This document shows positions 1-11,445 of a DNA stretch of 64,000 nt, one piece after another (the first letter of the stretch is position 1; each line of letters opens with the position of its first letter). Where the stretch lies: assembly GCF_011397635.1 (NCBI RefSeq), contig NC_064759.1, positions 23,894,428-23,958,427 on the forward strand, written 5' to 3'. The notes beneath the pieces are model-generated. The model made no database searches, was not told the origin of the DNA, and saw nothing but the letters and a program-made list of their open reading frames with translations. Source of the stretch: Epinephelus fuscoguttatus. Its lineage: Eukaryota; Chordata; Actinopteri; Perciformes; Serranidae. The translations under genes and the position numbers were made by a program.

Positions 1-3000
1 ACGTTTTCTGCGATACGTGCAGCTTGTATTTGTTGTTGCTGCTCCAATTCTCTCTCTTCCTCTTTTAACTTCTCTACCTCTTCCTTACCCAACTCCACTT
101 CTATTACTTCCTGAAGTCTTTCTGCCATCTCATCCACTTCTTGGAGCCTTTCCTCTAAATCCTTAACTTCTTTCAGCCTCTTTTCCAAAACAACTGCCTC
201 TTTCAGCTTGTCTACCATGGTCACAGTTTCCTGCAGCCTCTCAATGACCTCCACATTGGTCAGGTTCTGCTCTGTGACAAGCATGCCCTGCTCATCCTCC
301 TCCTGGAGCTGGAACTGAGTTTGGGGAGGGACTGGGAGGGAAAGCAAAACAATAAGCCATGAAAGGAACTAAAATGTGATTCAATTTACAGGCTGTTCAT
401 TTGTTTTTGTACCAACAGTGCTCAAACTCCATACGTCATATTTCCACACAAAGAAACTCACATGGTTTCTCAACACGCTCGAATGAAGATAGGCTGAAGA
501 ATCGGTCAAAGTAAAGGTACCAGTCATCTTGCTGTGTCAGTGCTGGGAACAACAGCCGGTCCAAAGAGCTTGTTTTTGCCAAGCTGAGCTTAGCTGACAA
601 CATCAGAGAAACAACACTGAATAATTTTGTACCAGATAAGCACACACACACAAATCTCAAATTGTAATACGGGGCAGAGTAGCACCCCATGCTCAGTTTT
701 TGTAATAGCCTTTGAAAATAATGCAGTGTACATGTAGTGTTATCATTCATTAGGTGCACGCTGGTCACAATAAAATAACATTTAGATGCAAGATCTTTAA
801 AAGCCAAGCCAAAATGAGAGATAGAGAATCTGGGTTCAGATTTAAAAGTGCAAATACCTGGCTGTTTCACAGAATCAAAAGATGGGACAAAGGGAAAAGG
901 AGTTTGACGATGGAACAGAACGGACCACTCATCTTCATTTCTCATCTGCTGTTGTACATCAGATGCCAGCTCCTGCCACGGCTGACTGACTGTCTGGGTG
1001 GTGGTGGTTTGAGAGCCAGTCTGCCCAGCCTCAGTGTCCTGCCAGGTTACTGTGACTGTGTGAACAGACTGCCCTTCCTCCCTGGACTCAATGAAAGTCT
1101 GCTCAGACTCCCCTCTGGCTGTGAAGAGATGACGAGTTGACGGCAATTATGTAATGGTAGTGCTGTAGAGATGACAGCCACTGTGAAGGCTTCACAGTGC
1201 TTCAAGCGTATTTTTGACCAAGCCAGACGCCAGGCACTTGTGCCAGACTATTGTGAGTCCACTAAGCCGAGGTTAGTACAAAGCTGAATGAAAGATGCCT
1301 TTCATCCTTTACAACAAGAACAGATGCAAAGGACAAATGAATGCAACTGTGCAACACACAACTTCTGAAAAAGCCAAAAAAAATCTGAAACAGCAGCCTC
1401 AAGACTGGCAATGCCTGTGTGTACTTAAGCATGTGAGGAACCTATTTTTCCTTTCAGAGTGACCGGAGATACCCTGGGATCATGCCAGGGAAAGTATAAG
1501 GAGGGTGACATTACCCTCGTGCCAGAGTAGGTCAGCATTCTGACAAGTAAACCATCTGTGCCGCAGCTGACAATGTTTTCAAAAGGATTACAGACATGAA
1601 AGCAAACGAGCCAGAACGGATGAGCACGTTAGATGATTTGAAAAGGCTGTTTGCAAGCGAGAATAAATGTTGAAAATATGCCAAAAAGCGCTGGTGCGGC
1701 TCCACACAGTTCCTGGTACCTTGGAATTCAGGAGAATGCTGAGGTTTGTCAGATGTCAGCTGCAGCGACAAATCATCAACCTCAGAGCTGGTTGATGCTG
1801 AGAATTGCTGCGGGTACTGGAGAGTTTCATCTCCAGCTGCAAGAGCGAAACAAGCCAGAGAGTAGTTTATCGAACTCGTGCCTTTTATACAATGATTCCA
1901 ACACGGGTTCACACACATACACATGGACATACCTCCATCTAGGTTACGGGACAGCCTCTTGCTAGCAGAGCGTGTGAAGCGAGGGGCCGGGCGGTCAATC
2001 AAGGAGCTGGCCTGGCGGGTCTGGGCCTGAGTACGTCCACTGTACCGGAACTTGGAGCCCAAGACGAGGAAGCGACGTGATGTGGGGGGCTCTACTGTTG
2101 GAACTCTGAGGGACAGAAACATTAATTTATTAATCATCCATCCACCACTAAAGGGTAAGTTCATTATTTTTAAACCTGGACCCTTTTCCCTGTGCTTTTG
2201 TGTCTAATGGGTGTCTAATGGGAACAACAATTTTTAATTGGTCCTATAATTGAATGAGATTGGTGCAGACGACAGTGGCAAAAAAGGCTGCTATGTATTC
2301 ATTTGGTGTATGTTTGCACAGTCAGTGTATGTCCACAAAAAGAGCTTGTCTTAGCCACTGACAGACTCAGATTATGTATCTAAGTGTCTAACAATTTATG
2401 GAAAGGATCCTTACAGAGATAGACCTTTTTGTTTAAGAGTACATTCTTTCTGTTTAACTAGAAACAGCCTTGGCATTGCCATTGCCAAACCCACCAGACT
2501 CCATTTAAATAAACAGTGATTTTAGTAGCATAAAATAAACTTCATTTTAAGTCAACAGAAACAAATTAAAACTCACAAAAGCCACCTTGTTTCGTCTTTC
2601 CACTGTTCCAACAACCACTAACTCTGGTTTGGTTGAAATAAACCCTTAATTTAACCCTTTAGATGTGAAAATATGCTGGCTCTATACGTGCTAAAATCAC
2701 TGTTAATTCAAATGGAGCCTGGTGGGTTTAGTAGTTGCAACTTCAGGGCTGTTTCTGGTTTAACAAAAAGGATCATACTCTTTAACAAAAAAGTCTATCT
2801 CTGTCAGGATCCCGCCAATAAATTGTCAGACACAATCTGAGCCATTCAGCGGCAAAAACAAGCACTTCTAGTGGACGTACATTGGCAGTGCGGACATATC
2901 CTGTGTGCTTACATTGCAGCCTGTTTTTTCAATACTGGATCAATTTCAGAAATTGTTCCCATTAGTCACTTTGACAGAAAAACACTGGGAAGAAGGGTCC

Positions 3001-6000
3001 AGCTTGAAAAATACCATTTAAATACATCTGACAATTTCATTTCAGTGATGGACCTGCGTATCAGGAGTCTTAGTACAAATTACATAATTTCACATCAAAG
3101 GATTTTACATTCCCTGAATATTGTCATCGTTATGCAACAAGGTTAGCAACAACTTTGACCTTTATCTTACTAAGTAGACAAAACCTTAGGGGTTTAATTC
3201 TAAGGTCAAGATCATGGGTATGTAGCCTTTCCTCAGTGGTTAAAGTGCCAGGGAGCCAATATAAGGCTTAAGCTGCAGAGAGCAGTTAGCCAATTATCCA
3301 GGGGACAGGCAGAACCTCAGAATGACCTCTGTTGCCGGGCAGGGAAGTGTCATTCAGAATAAGGTGAGAATGACCTGGTCTTACCTGAAGAAGGTATGGT
3401 GTTCGACGCAAACTTTCCACAGCTTCTTCGAGGCTTTGTAGTTGGGCAGTTTGAAGCCAATTGTGCTTTCATACTGCTCTTGCTGTAAGAGAGGAAACAA
3501 ATATTAAAAGTCTAAAAGTCTATTATAATGTCTATAATGTCTAATGTCTATTATAATGACCTTGTGTTGATCACATCATTGTGCCATGCATGCAGCATGA
3601 AACATGACATACAAACATGAAACATAGGTCCTGGAGCAGGGTTGAATACACATATTGTCAATTGACAATTTCTTAAATCAAAGCATTGGAAATCTTATTT
3701 ATAAATTATTTTAAATGCAAGCTATAAAAACGCACTTACAGAAAAGTGTAGCATCAAAACCTGAAACAGTTTATATGATTTTGTTTGTATTAAGTGACCT
3801 TGAACAGAATGATCCAGCTGTCAAGTCTATGTGTATAGCTGAAAATTATAAACACTATGTCTCCATTAGCTTTAAACAAACAGCAATTCCCAACCTGTTG
3901 AAAATAACACAAAACACAACAGTGCAATTATAATCCAACAACAATATTATAAATCTAATACTAATGGCATTGGTAAAATATAAATACGTAATTAAGGCTC
4001 CAGTGTGTCCATAACTAAAATCCAGTTGTTAATCTGTAATAATTTGCTCTTCACAAAATTCCAAGACCATGGTATCAGATAGGTGGAGTAGGATTAAGGA
4101 GAAAATAGTTGTGGTTTGCATGTAGGACTGTGACGGTATTGATGTACTATGGTTAAAAAGCAATATATCAAGGCTTGGCGCTTTATCAGAAAAATAAATG
4201 TGCCTTATACGCTTGCAGTCTAAAAAGAATCCTTTCAACAACATGGAAAACAGTCAGCGATGATAACTACACCATAACTATCTAATAATGATTATTGTGT
4301 TTGTTATAAATCGCTTCTCACACCATATGCACAATAAGGAGCTCAACCCTGCCATATTGCTGTCATGCAGTTACTATCACAGCCCTGTTTGCACGAGGTA
4401 GATTGACAAGAAAAGCAATCTGATTCAAATATACAAAATTAATGGAAATTATAAATCCAGATTTACCTCTGATGGCCTGATTTTGATAAAGAAGCTGCTG
4501 CGTTTGTAGGAGATCTTGAGCACTTTGGGCCAGGGGAAACGGTTGATCCTCAACTTGTCCTTGTAAACCATCAGACCACTAGAGCAAACACCCAGCGTGA
4601 TGTCAACACCATCAAGATCCTGTGTGCACAGAAACGGGATGAAACAGTTATCATATTATTGCATCACAGCACGCCATCACCCTGACCCTGCAGTTACAGT
4701 AGACAGTCACTGGGAGGCAGACTTTCTCACACTATAGAGGACATGGAATTTGAGGTCATGGGGTTTGAAATGATATTAATCTCTTCTTTTTTTCTGACCG
4801 GGGGCTGACATCAATTTTGTAATTAAAATCTGGGCACTACTGATGTAACACAAGCATGCTGCTGCAAAATAACGACACGCGTGAATGAAAATGTATTTGG
4901 TAAATACTTTATGGACATTTTAGAATTCCCATTAAAAAAGCTGCACCATCAATGAAACCACACAACACAAATCTAAACAGTTCACATATTTCAAATTAAA
5001 ACCTACCTTAGCTTGGTGCAGGTCAACTCCATACATGGCCAGTTTCTTGGCATTTTCCAGAAACAACATGTCGGCCTGGGCTGGACTCATTGACCTGGAA
5101 AAACACAGATGATGAGGGTCTTATCCAATATATAATTTACTGTCAGGATTATTTGGAGGACTTGTCAAGTCATCCATTTAGGGAGAGGCCCTTCACAGTT
5201 TGTGTTTGCTGAGCTGTGCTTACTCAAACCAACAGGGACAGTTCACACCAACATAAAAAAAAAATACTTATTTTTCCTCTTAATCCACAGACCTTGTTGT
5301 GAGCTGTCTCATGTAGGAACTATTTTCTTTCTACCAAACTACACCTGCCAAGCATTCAACAGAAGGAAGGCATAGACTGCTAGCTTACCTAGCATCGCTG
5401 AGCTATCTTACACTACTGTCCAACTGGAGAGGATGCCATGAATGTTTACATCTTGTACTGTCACAATCCTCTTGTCTATTAGTAAAACATGCTTCCCTCT
5501 ATGCAGTGACACGATTGGCGGGTGTAAGTGTAGTAGACATAAGAGACATTGCTGTTTTCAAATGTATTTTTTTTAGTGCCATCTAGTTCCATTATATTCA
5601 AGAGAGGGCAGACAGACATCTCTGTGGCTGATATCGCCAACGCTCGTCAACTCACACCAAAACGATCCAGACTGATGAATAGCACTAATGGTAAGAGTAA
5701 AGATTAAGATTTGGGGGAAACTATTCCTTTAATGAAAACTACATTTTACCTTAAGACTGCATCACTATTTTACTCAATCAATGCCCATTCCCTTTGATTA
5801 CCTGTATGTGCGATGCAGCTCCATCACCTTCTCCTCCAGCTCTTTGCTCTGTCCCGGGGCCAGGCTCAGATCCTTTACATAATCTGGTCCATGAAGCTCT
5901 GGGTCATACTCTCCTAGCTCTGACTGGGCTGTGTAGGAGCCCAGCAGGGACAGTGTGACAAAGGAACAGGGAAGAACACCACGCATAATGTCCTTCCTCA

Positions 6001-9000
6001 GTTGGAGGCACAGGAAGTACCTGAAGAAGACGTAAAAGGAAAAAAATAACCTCACTTATGCAGACGATAAAACTTTGTTCTGCTTTAAATGAGAAATAAT
6101 ACAAGATTTTACTGTAGTGACGACATTTCTGGAAATACACGCTTGAGAGTTAGCTGAGAAGTCCCAATATGAAGCTAAAGGTGGCAGTTTAGCTTAGTGG
6201 GAAAATGGCTACTTGACTCTGTCCATAGTTTAAAAAAATAACCTACCAGCTAGGGATGGGAATTGACAAGATTTTATTGATACTGATGCCATTATCAATT
6301 CTGCTTACTGGTCCAGTTCTTTATCTTATTCAGTCCTGATCAATTTACTTTGTGGAAAAAAAGTAGGCCTACAGAAGTTTTCAGTGTGAGTGCAACTGTT
6401 GTATTACCTCTGAGTCTGACCATAGTGCAGATGAAATGAGAGAATATCTGTAAAGCATTCATTTTTATCTAGGGTTTTTTTTTGCAAAAAAAAAAAAAAT
6501 CTGCTAAGCCTGCCTGCATGGTGTTAATGTTATTATAATAGGATAACTCAGAAACAGACATGCTGCTCGTTTCTGAGGCAGTGGCGCTCATGCGAAGTGT
6601 TTCAGATATGTGGTATTCCTGGTTTTAAAGCCTGTTGTGTAGAAAGACGTTATGGCATACTACTGGTCTTTTCACACTTAGCTGAAATGATCATTTTACA
6701 GACATTACAAACAGCATTATTATCACGGTTCTTCAAGGCACCATAGACGTCAGTTTGACATCACTGTTTTACAGTTTTACATGTTACAATTCCAATAGAT
6801 CGGACTAATTCGACCTGGTTCTGTTACTCAATTCCCACCCCTACAACCAGCACCTCTATAGCTCACTAAATAACATGCCATATCTAAATGAAAAAGCAGA
6901 TTGCCCCAAATGTCGAGCTATTGGAGACATTCACCTGGTGAGGTCTTCAGTGAGCTGTGCTGGATCAGGAGGGTAGAACTTCACGTTGAATGTAAACTCA
7001 TACACAGCACCTGACACCTGTTTCCGGATCTCTTTGGTGGATTCCAACCATGTCTGCACAAAATGAGAAAAATAAAACAAATTACCTACTGCTCACAGCT
7101 AATTTCAGCACCATGTAAAGTATCTGGTTATGCTTTTGCAGAGTAACTGGAGCTACAGGAGCAGAAAAAGCAGCCTACCTTGTTGGTTGGGCTTTCCCAG
7201 GTAGCGAGGCCAAAGTAATCTCTCTCCAGCAGGTTGACATGGTCGAACACCTTTGTAAGAAGTTCTTGGGCTTTAGCATGTTTCTAGAGACAGAGAGAGA
7301 GAGAGACACAAACAGACAGTGGGATATTAGCGAGTCTTCATGATCATGAGTTTTACAACAGCGATAGCCACTGCACAAACACAAGACACCATACTGTGGG
7401 AGGTCTCTTACATCAAGCTCACACTCAAACTGAGTGTCGTCGAGTAAGGTGACTTTGCATTGCATGGTTTTCTGACGTTTGGAGCCTTTAGCCTCTTCTG
7501 TCTTCTTTTCAGTCTTCTTTTCTTTTACAGGCTTCTCCGTCTTTGCCTCTTTCTTTGCCTCCTTCTTCGTCTCCTCCTTTGCCTTCTCCTCTCCTTTGCC
7601 TTCCTTCTCTTGTTCTGCTGGTTCTTCCTCTTTTTTCTCCGTGTCCTCCTTCTTCACCTCCTCCACAACTTCTTCGGGCTCCTTCGTTATCGCAGCTTCG
7701 CCCTTGTGTTCCTCTTGAGCCTGCTGGGAGAGGCAGCACAAGTATGTCAGATACAGATGAAAAGAACATGGGAGGACTCTGTGGTTTTTTTCTTTTCTTT
7801 TTGAACAATGACAGCGCTATAATTAATACAACTACAGATCGTAGTTAGCAGCAAATACACGGCTGTTGATACTAGCTGTAGGCAGATTAGAGTTACATTT
7901 AAGACTTTTTTAACGCCACTAAGATTGAAATTCAAGGCCAATTTTACAATAACCAAAACTGGAAAAAAAAACAACAACACTGAAATCAACTACATGGAGT
8001 AAAAGATAATTTTGCCCAAATGTTAATTGTAACATAAAACATGACTTTTTTGGTCCAGTGAGGAGGTCATGTGATCTCTCTTAAATGTATGAAAACATAA
8101 CACGAGAGTGGAACACATGGTGGAGACAAGGGTAGATCACAACTTGTGTTTTTCCTCACAGGTTGTCATGGCGTGTTTCTCAGTTTAACTGTAGGCTCCA
8201 CTACCTTCGTTCCCATCGTGCCGAGTTCAAAAAATGTTGTGCATTAAATATACTGAGCCCCATATGCATCGCCTTGTACTGGTTTCAGCCATCATGCTGC
8301 AAAATCTTGGTTGAATAGCCAATTTTTGTTAAATTCGCACTCCCCTCATGCCGTCCAGGGTACAGTGACAACTAGCTAGAAAACAGTGAATCTTCTGCTT
8401 TAAGCATCCTGGCAGGAAACAAAATATGAGTGTTGTACTATCCTGATCTATGTGTTGTTACTGTGACGGCCTATTTCCACCAGATGCGTGTTGGCTGCGT
8501 CTCCGCTCCGGCACGGCAGCGGAGCTGATAGGATTCAATTCTAGTCAATGCGTGTGTTTCCACAGGCTGCGGCTGTGCTGCGTTCCAGCTCCGTCTCAGC
8601 TCCGGCACTCTGGAGCCCTGTGGAACATATATGCAGGACTTCTATTTTTGCCGGACGCCGGAGCACAACACAGCAATTTGGCACAGAGCAGATTGTGCGG
8701 GGCAGGAAGTCGTGCACAGAAACAAAATAAAACATCCTGTTAATTTTCAAAATAAAATACACAGTTTTCACGGCAGATCATATTTCCCTGCACTACACCT
8801 TGGAAACTATATAATGGGCAGAGGCAGGCCTGAAGTCAACAGGTCAGAGGTTATCAGACCTCATTTCACCACACTGACACCATGGACAAGGAGATATTAA
8901 TCATGGCAGTGCACCAAGATGTCTTCCAGAGGAGTTGCACCGCTCCGCACAGCAAATGCAGCCGGTGGGCATTGACGGACGATGGAGCACGCAGCGGATA

Positions 9001-11437
9001 ACCAGCGCTGACGTTCCACAACGGACACGCATCCAGTGGAAATCTGGCGTGAGAGGCATTTAGTAGGGTTTTTTTTATTTTTAATAGATGTTACCAATAA
9101 TTTCGGGATTTTACAATTCAACGCCAGAAAATAACAACTCATAAAATCCTACTTCACATGTCTGGGCATTTTTAAGACTGATATAGAACACTGTCACACC
9201 AATTAAGGCCTTATTTTTAGATTAATGAGTTAAATTCCTTTTAGAATTTATTAAGCATCAGCAGGAGCCCTGTGTAGTGTCAGAGCAGCATGGATCAGTT
9301 TTGTTTCAGAGCAAGCTTTCAGCTCCAACCAGCACAGTTACTTTTGCTGAACAAGCTGTCCACATCATAAAATATTCATGAGAAAGAAAAAAACATGTGT
9401 TCCTCTACTACAATCCAATCTGCTGCAGAATTTTGTATATATGAGAGCTCTGTCCTCTTCTCAACTCACACACTCATGATAAAAGAAAAAGTTTTGGGAA
9501 ATGCAATTATTCTTCATCACATAAGTGACATGAGACGATCGATACTACTCCCATATCTGTCCATTAAATATGATGCTGCAGCCAGCAGCAGTTAGCTTAG
9601 CATAAAAACTGGGGGCAGGTGAAAACAGCTAGCCCGGCTGTGTCCTCACTGCCTACCTGCACCTCGGAAGCTCGCTAATTGCTTTAACATGCTTTATCTC
9701 CTTTGTTTAATCAGTGCAAAACCAAAGTGTAAAACGACGGGGGGTGAATGAATGTGCGTGACTATTTCTTGGCCTGGGACAACAACCTCTTGGAATCTTG
9801 TTACCACAGTGGCAACCAGAGGAGACTCTCAGAAGTTGGTGAACCCGACCAATAAACAGTCTGGCACATGAGGTACCTGTGAAACCAGAATGTGTCATTT
9901 TTACACTTTGGATTTTGTTCAGATTTAACAGACAAGATAAACTGCTAATTGTTGAACTTTACAGATGCTGGTAGGTGGATTTTGTCACCTTTGGACTGTT
10001 TCTCCCTGTTTCCAGTCTTAGTCTCTTAGTCTCTCCAGTCTAATGGGTTGCTGGTTGTAGCTGTATTTAAAGAACAGACTTCTCACCTCGCTCCCTACTA
10101 ACAAAGTGAATAAGCATGTGTTATGGTGTAATATTTGTCAGTGTCACGCTCACCTGTGTCTCTCCGCTGCTTATCGAGTGCTGATCAGGAGCCTGCTCAG
10201 TGTCTGGCTCCGTTTTAAGCTCAGGCTCTGGAGCTGCAATCGGTGCTTTCACCTGCTCCTCACTTGGCCCTTTCACCTCCTTCTCCTCCTTCTTTCCTTT
10301 GTTCTTCCCCTTCTCTTTTTTCTTCCCCTTCTCCTCTTCCTTCTTTTGCTTCTCGTCCACTTTTTCCTCCTCCTTCTTCTTCACCTCCTCTTTCGCCTTG
10401 TCGTCTTCTTTCTTTTTTGGCTCCTCTTTTGGTTTCTCCTCTTCTTTCTTTTTTGCCTTCTCGTCTTTTGTCTTCTCCTCCTCCTTCTTCTTGTTCTTCT
10501 CCTCTTCTTTCTTTTTTAGTTTTTCGGCCTCTCTCGCCTTCTCTTCTTGTTTCTTCTTTGCTTTCTCTTCTTCTCTCTTCTTGGCCTTTTCTTCTTCCTC
10601 TGCTTTCCTCTTTGCCTTTTCCTCCTCCTTCTTCTTCACCTTGTCCTCCTTTTCTTTTTTCTTTGCAACCTTCTTGTCAACCTTTTCCTCCTCTTTACCC
10701 TCTTTCTTTTCGGCTTCCACCCCCTTGTCTTTCACTTCAGCAGTCTCCTTCTTTTCTTCTTCTTTTGTCTCCAATTTTTCCTCCTTCTTTTCTACAGTCT
10801 TCTGTGCTTTCTCCTCCTCCTTTGGCTCCTCTTTTTTTTTCACCTGCTCCTCTTCCTTTTTCTCCTCGTCGCTTTTCACTTTCTCCTCATCCTTCTTCTC
10901 TCCTTTCTTCTTGGCGTCTTTCTTTTTCTTTTTACTGCCCCTCTTCTCAACCTTTTCTTCCTCCTTTTCTTTCTCCTGTTTTTGTTCTTTCTCTTCCTCC
11001 TTTTTCACTTCTTTTACCTCTGGTTTAGCCGGCTCTTCTTCACTTTTCACCTCTTCCTGCTTCTCCTCTTCTGCCTTGTCAGCTTTTTCTTCTTTGTCAG
11101 CCTTCTCCTCCTTGGCTTTCTCTGCCTCAAACCCCTCTCCCTCTGAGCACTGTGAGCGGCGTTTGAGGAAAGAGGAGAAGAGGCGAGACAGGCCTTTGCC
11201 AGCAGAGGTTCGGGTACGAGGCTTCAGTTGCTCCTCCTCAGGGGAGGTAGCTACGTCAGCAGGCCCAGGCTCAGAGGCCTGCTCCTGGGCCTTCTTGCTC
11301 GACTGCTCCCCCTCCCGTTCAGATGCAGCTGCCTCTGGCTTCTGCTTGTTCTCTGGTTCGGGTTCGGGCTCGGCGCTGCTGGTCTTCTGCTTGCCCTCTT
11401 TGTCCGCCTCGCTCACTGCGCTCGCCTCTGTTGTCAT
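1..11437 (-). CDS. epb41: Protein 4.1R (erythrocyte band 4.1), 5' and central coding exons; 3' end outside the window
   Basis: Membrane-skeleton adaptor that ties spectrin-actin to membrane proteins through a FERM domain. Phase-consistent exons on the complement: 10154-11437 (start [10 protein letters not shown]), 7412-7720, 7179-7283, 6935-7053, 5802-6020, 5007-5094, 4467-4619, 3385-3482, 1933-2105, 858-1118, 462-542, 1-331 (open). This is about 1,073 codons without a stop. The assignment to 4.1R rather than 4.1G/N/B rests on two headpiece motifs I know from human EPB41: [12 protein letters not shown] (residues 82-93) and [16 protein letters not shown] (from 397). FERM begins near [14 protein letters not shown] (7412 exon) and runs through [67 protein letters not shown] and [12 protein letters not shown]. 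The FA segment [16 protein letters not shown] follows in 1933-2105. The ATG lies 8 bases after an acceptor (AG 11446-11447), so an untranslated exon lies upstream. Later exons are diverged and the spectrin-actin and C-terminal domains are not clearly seen. The a/b paralogue is unresolved. Confidence 0.9.
93..242 (-). repeat. Five tandem 10-residue (30-bp) repeats in an epb41 exon
   Basis: In the exon at 1-331 the protein reads as five consecutive decads: [50 protein letters not shown]. The core is [EKD]-[RK]-L-[QK]-E-[VTA]. A Glu/Gln-rich helix follows to the window edge. The spacing is exactly 10 codons, neither heptad nor hendecad. I do not know this segment from mammalian 4.1 proteins. Confidence 0.75.
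2326..2892. mobile_element. Foldback (long inverted repeat) element in an epb41 intron
   Basis: The left arm (2326-2535) and right arm (about 2690-2892) are inverted, imperfect copies of each other. For example, GAGATAGACCTTTTTGTTTA near 2418 matches the complement of the right arm near 2790. Likewise the left-arm ACCAGACTCCATTTAAAT matches the complement of the right-arm ATTCAAATGGAGCCTGGT. A short AT-rich spacer separates the arms and there is no ORF, so it is a non-autonomous DNA element. Confidence 0.65.
5235..5735. mobile_element. Short inverted-repeat element (acagttcacacc family)
   Basis: It begins GGGACAGTTCACACC and ends AAACTATTCCTTTAA, the eroded ends of a family also seen at 41812-41960 and 56105-57668. 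The internal words GTGCCATCTAGTTCCAT and ACTCACACCAAAACGAT recur in the 57 kb copy. It lies in an epb41 intron and has no ORF. Confidence 0.5.
7412..7723 (-). other. epb41: epb41 exon with a tandem CAGCAG (NAGNAG) acceptor
   Basis: This exon carries the end of the charged headpiece and the first FERM strand ([17 protein letters not shown]). Upstream of it the minus strand reads ctcccagcag then GCT CAA GAG. Either AG can serve as the acceptor, giving exon starts at 7723 or 7720 and adding or omitting one Gln without a frame change. The donor is GAT|GTAAGA at 7412/7411. Confidence 0.6.
8469..9048. mobile_element. Non-autonomous inverted-repeat element in an epb41 intron
   Basis: The left end GCCTATTTCCACCAGATGCG and the complement of the right end, GCCAGATTTCCACTGGATGC, are near-perfect terminal inverted repeats. 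The interior is GC-rich with subterminal words such as GCTCCGGCAC. ORFs within it show no family. Confidence 0.6.
9560..10060. repeat. Interspersed repeat related to 32340-32650
   Basis: GCAGCCAGCAGCAGTTAGCT at the left, followed by AAAACAGCTAGCCCGGCTGT and a final GGTTGCTGGTTGTAGCTGTA, parallels the copy at 32.3-32.6 kb (CAGCCAGCAGATGGTTAGC ... GGTTGCTGGCTGTAGC). Terminal inverted repeats suggest a small DNA element. It lies just 3' of the headpiece exon, in the intron. Confidence 0.45.
10259..11131 (-). repeat. Lys/Glu-rich low-complexity expansion in the epb41 headpiece exon
   Basis: About residues 103-393 of the headpiece are built almost only of K and E, with short units such as KKKEEEK, EEKAKKK and KKEEEKAK. 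No stop codon interrupts the stretch, and conserved 4.1R motifs flank it on both sides, so it is real coding sequence. Human 4.1R has a headpiece of about 209 residues; here it is over 500 when the following exon is counted. The same bias continues in exon 7412-7720 ([17 protein letters not shown]). Such charged runs usually form a single alpha helix or stay disordered. Strand-specific purine richness (minus strand GA-rich) creates long antisense open frames that are not genes. Confidence 0.85.
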
Positions 11438-11445
11438 GGTAGCCA

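Noticed and set aside
1532..2164. 210-codon minus-strand frame as one continuous exon
   Set aside because: Only 1933-2105 is coding epb41; the frame reads on by chance through a GT donor (GATGGAG|GTATGT) into the intron.
7460..7848. Plus-strand Leu/Phe-rich frames
   Set aside because: Antisense shadows of the Lys/Glu-rich end of epb41 exon 7412-7720.
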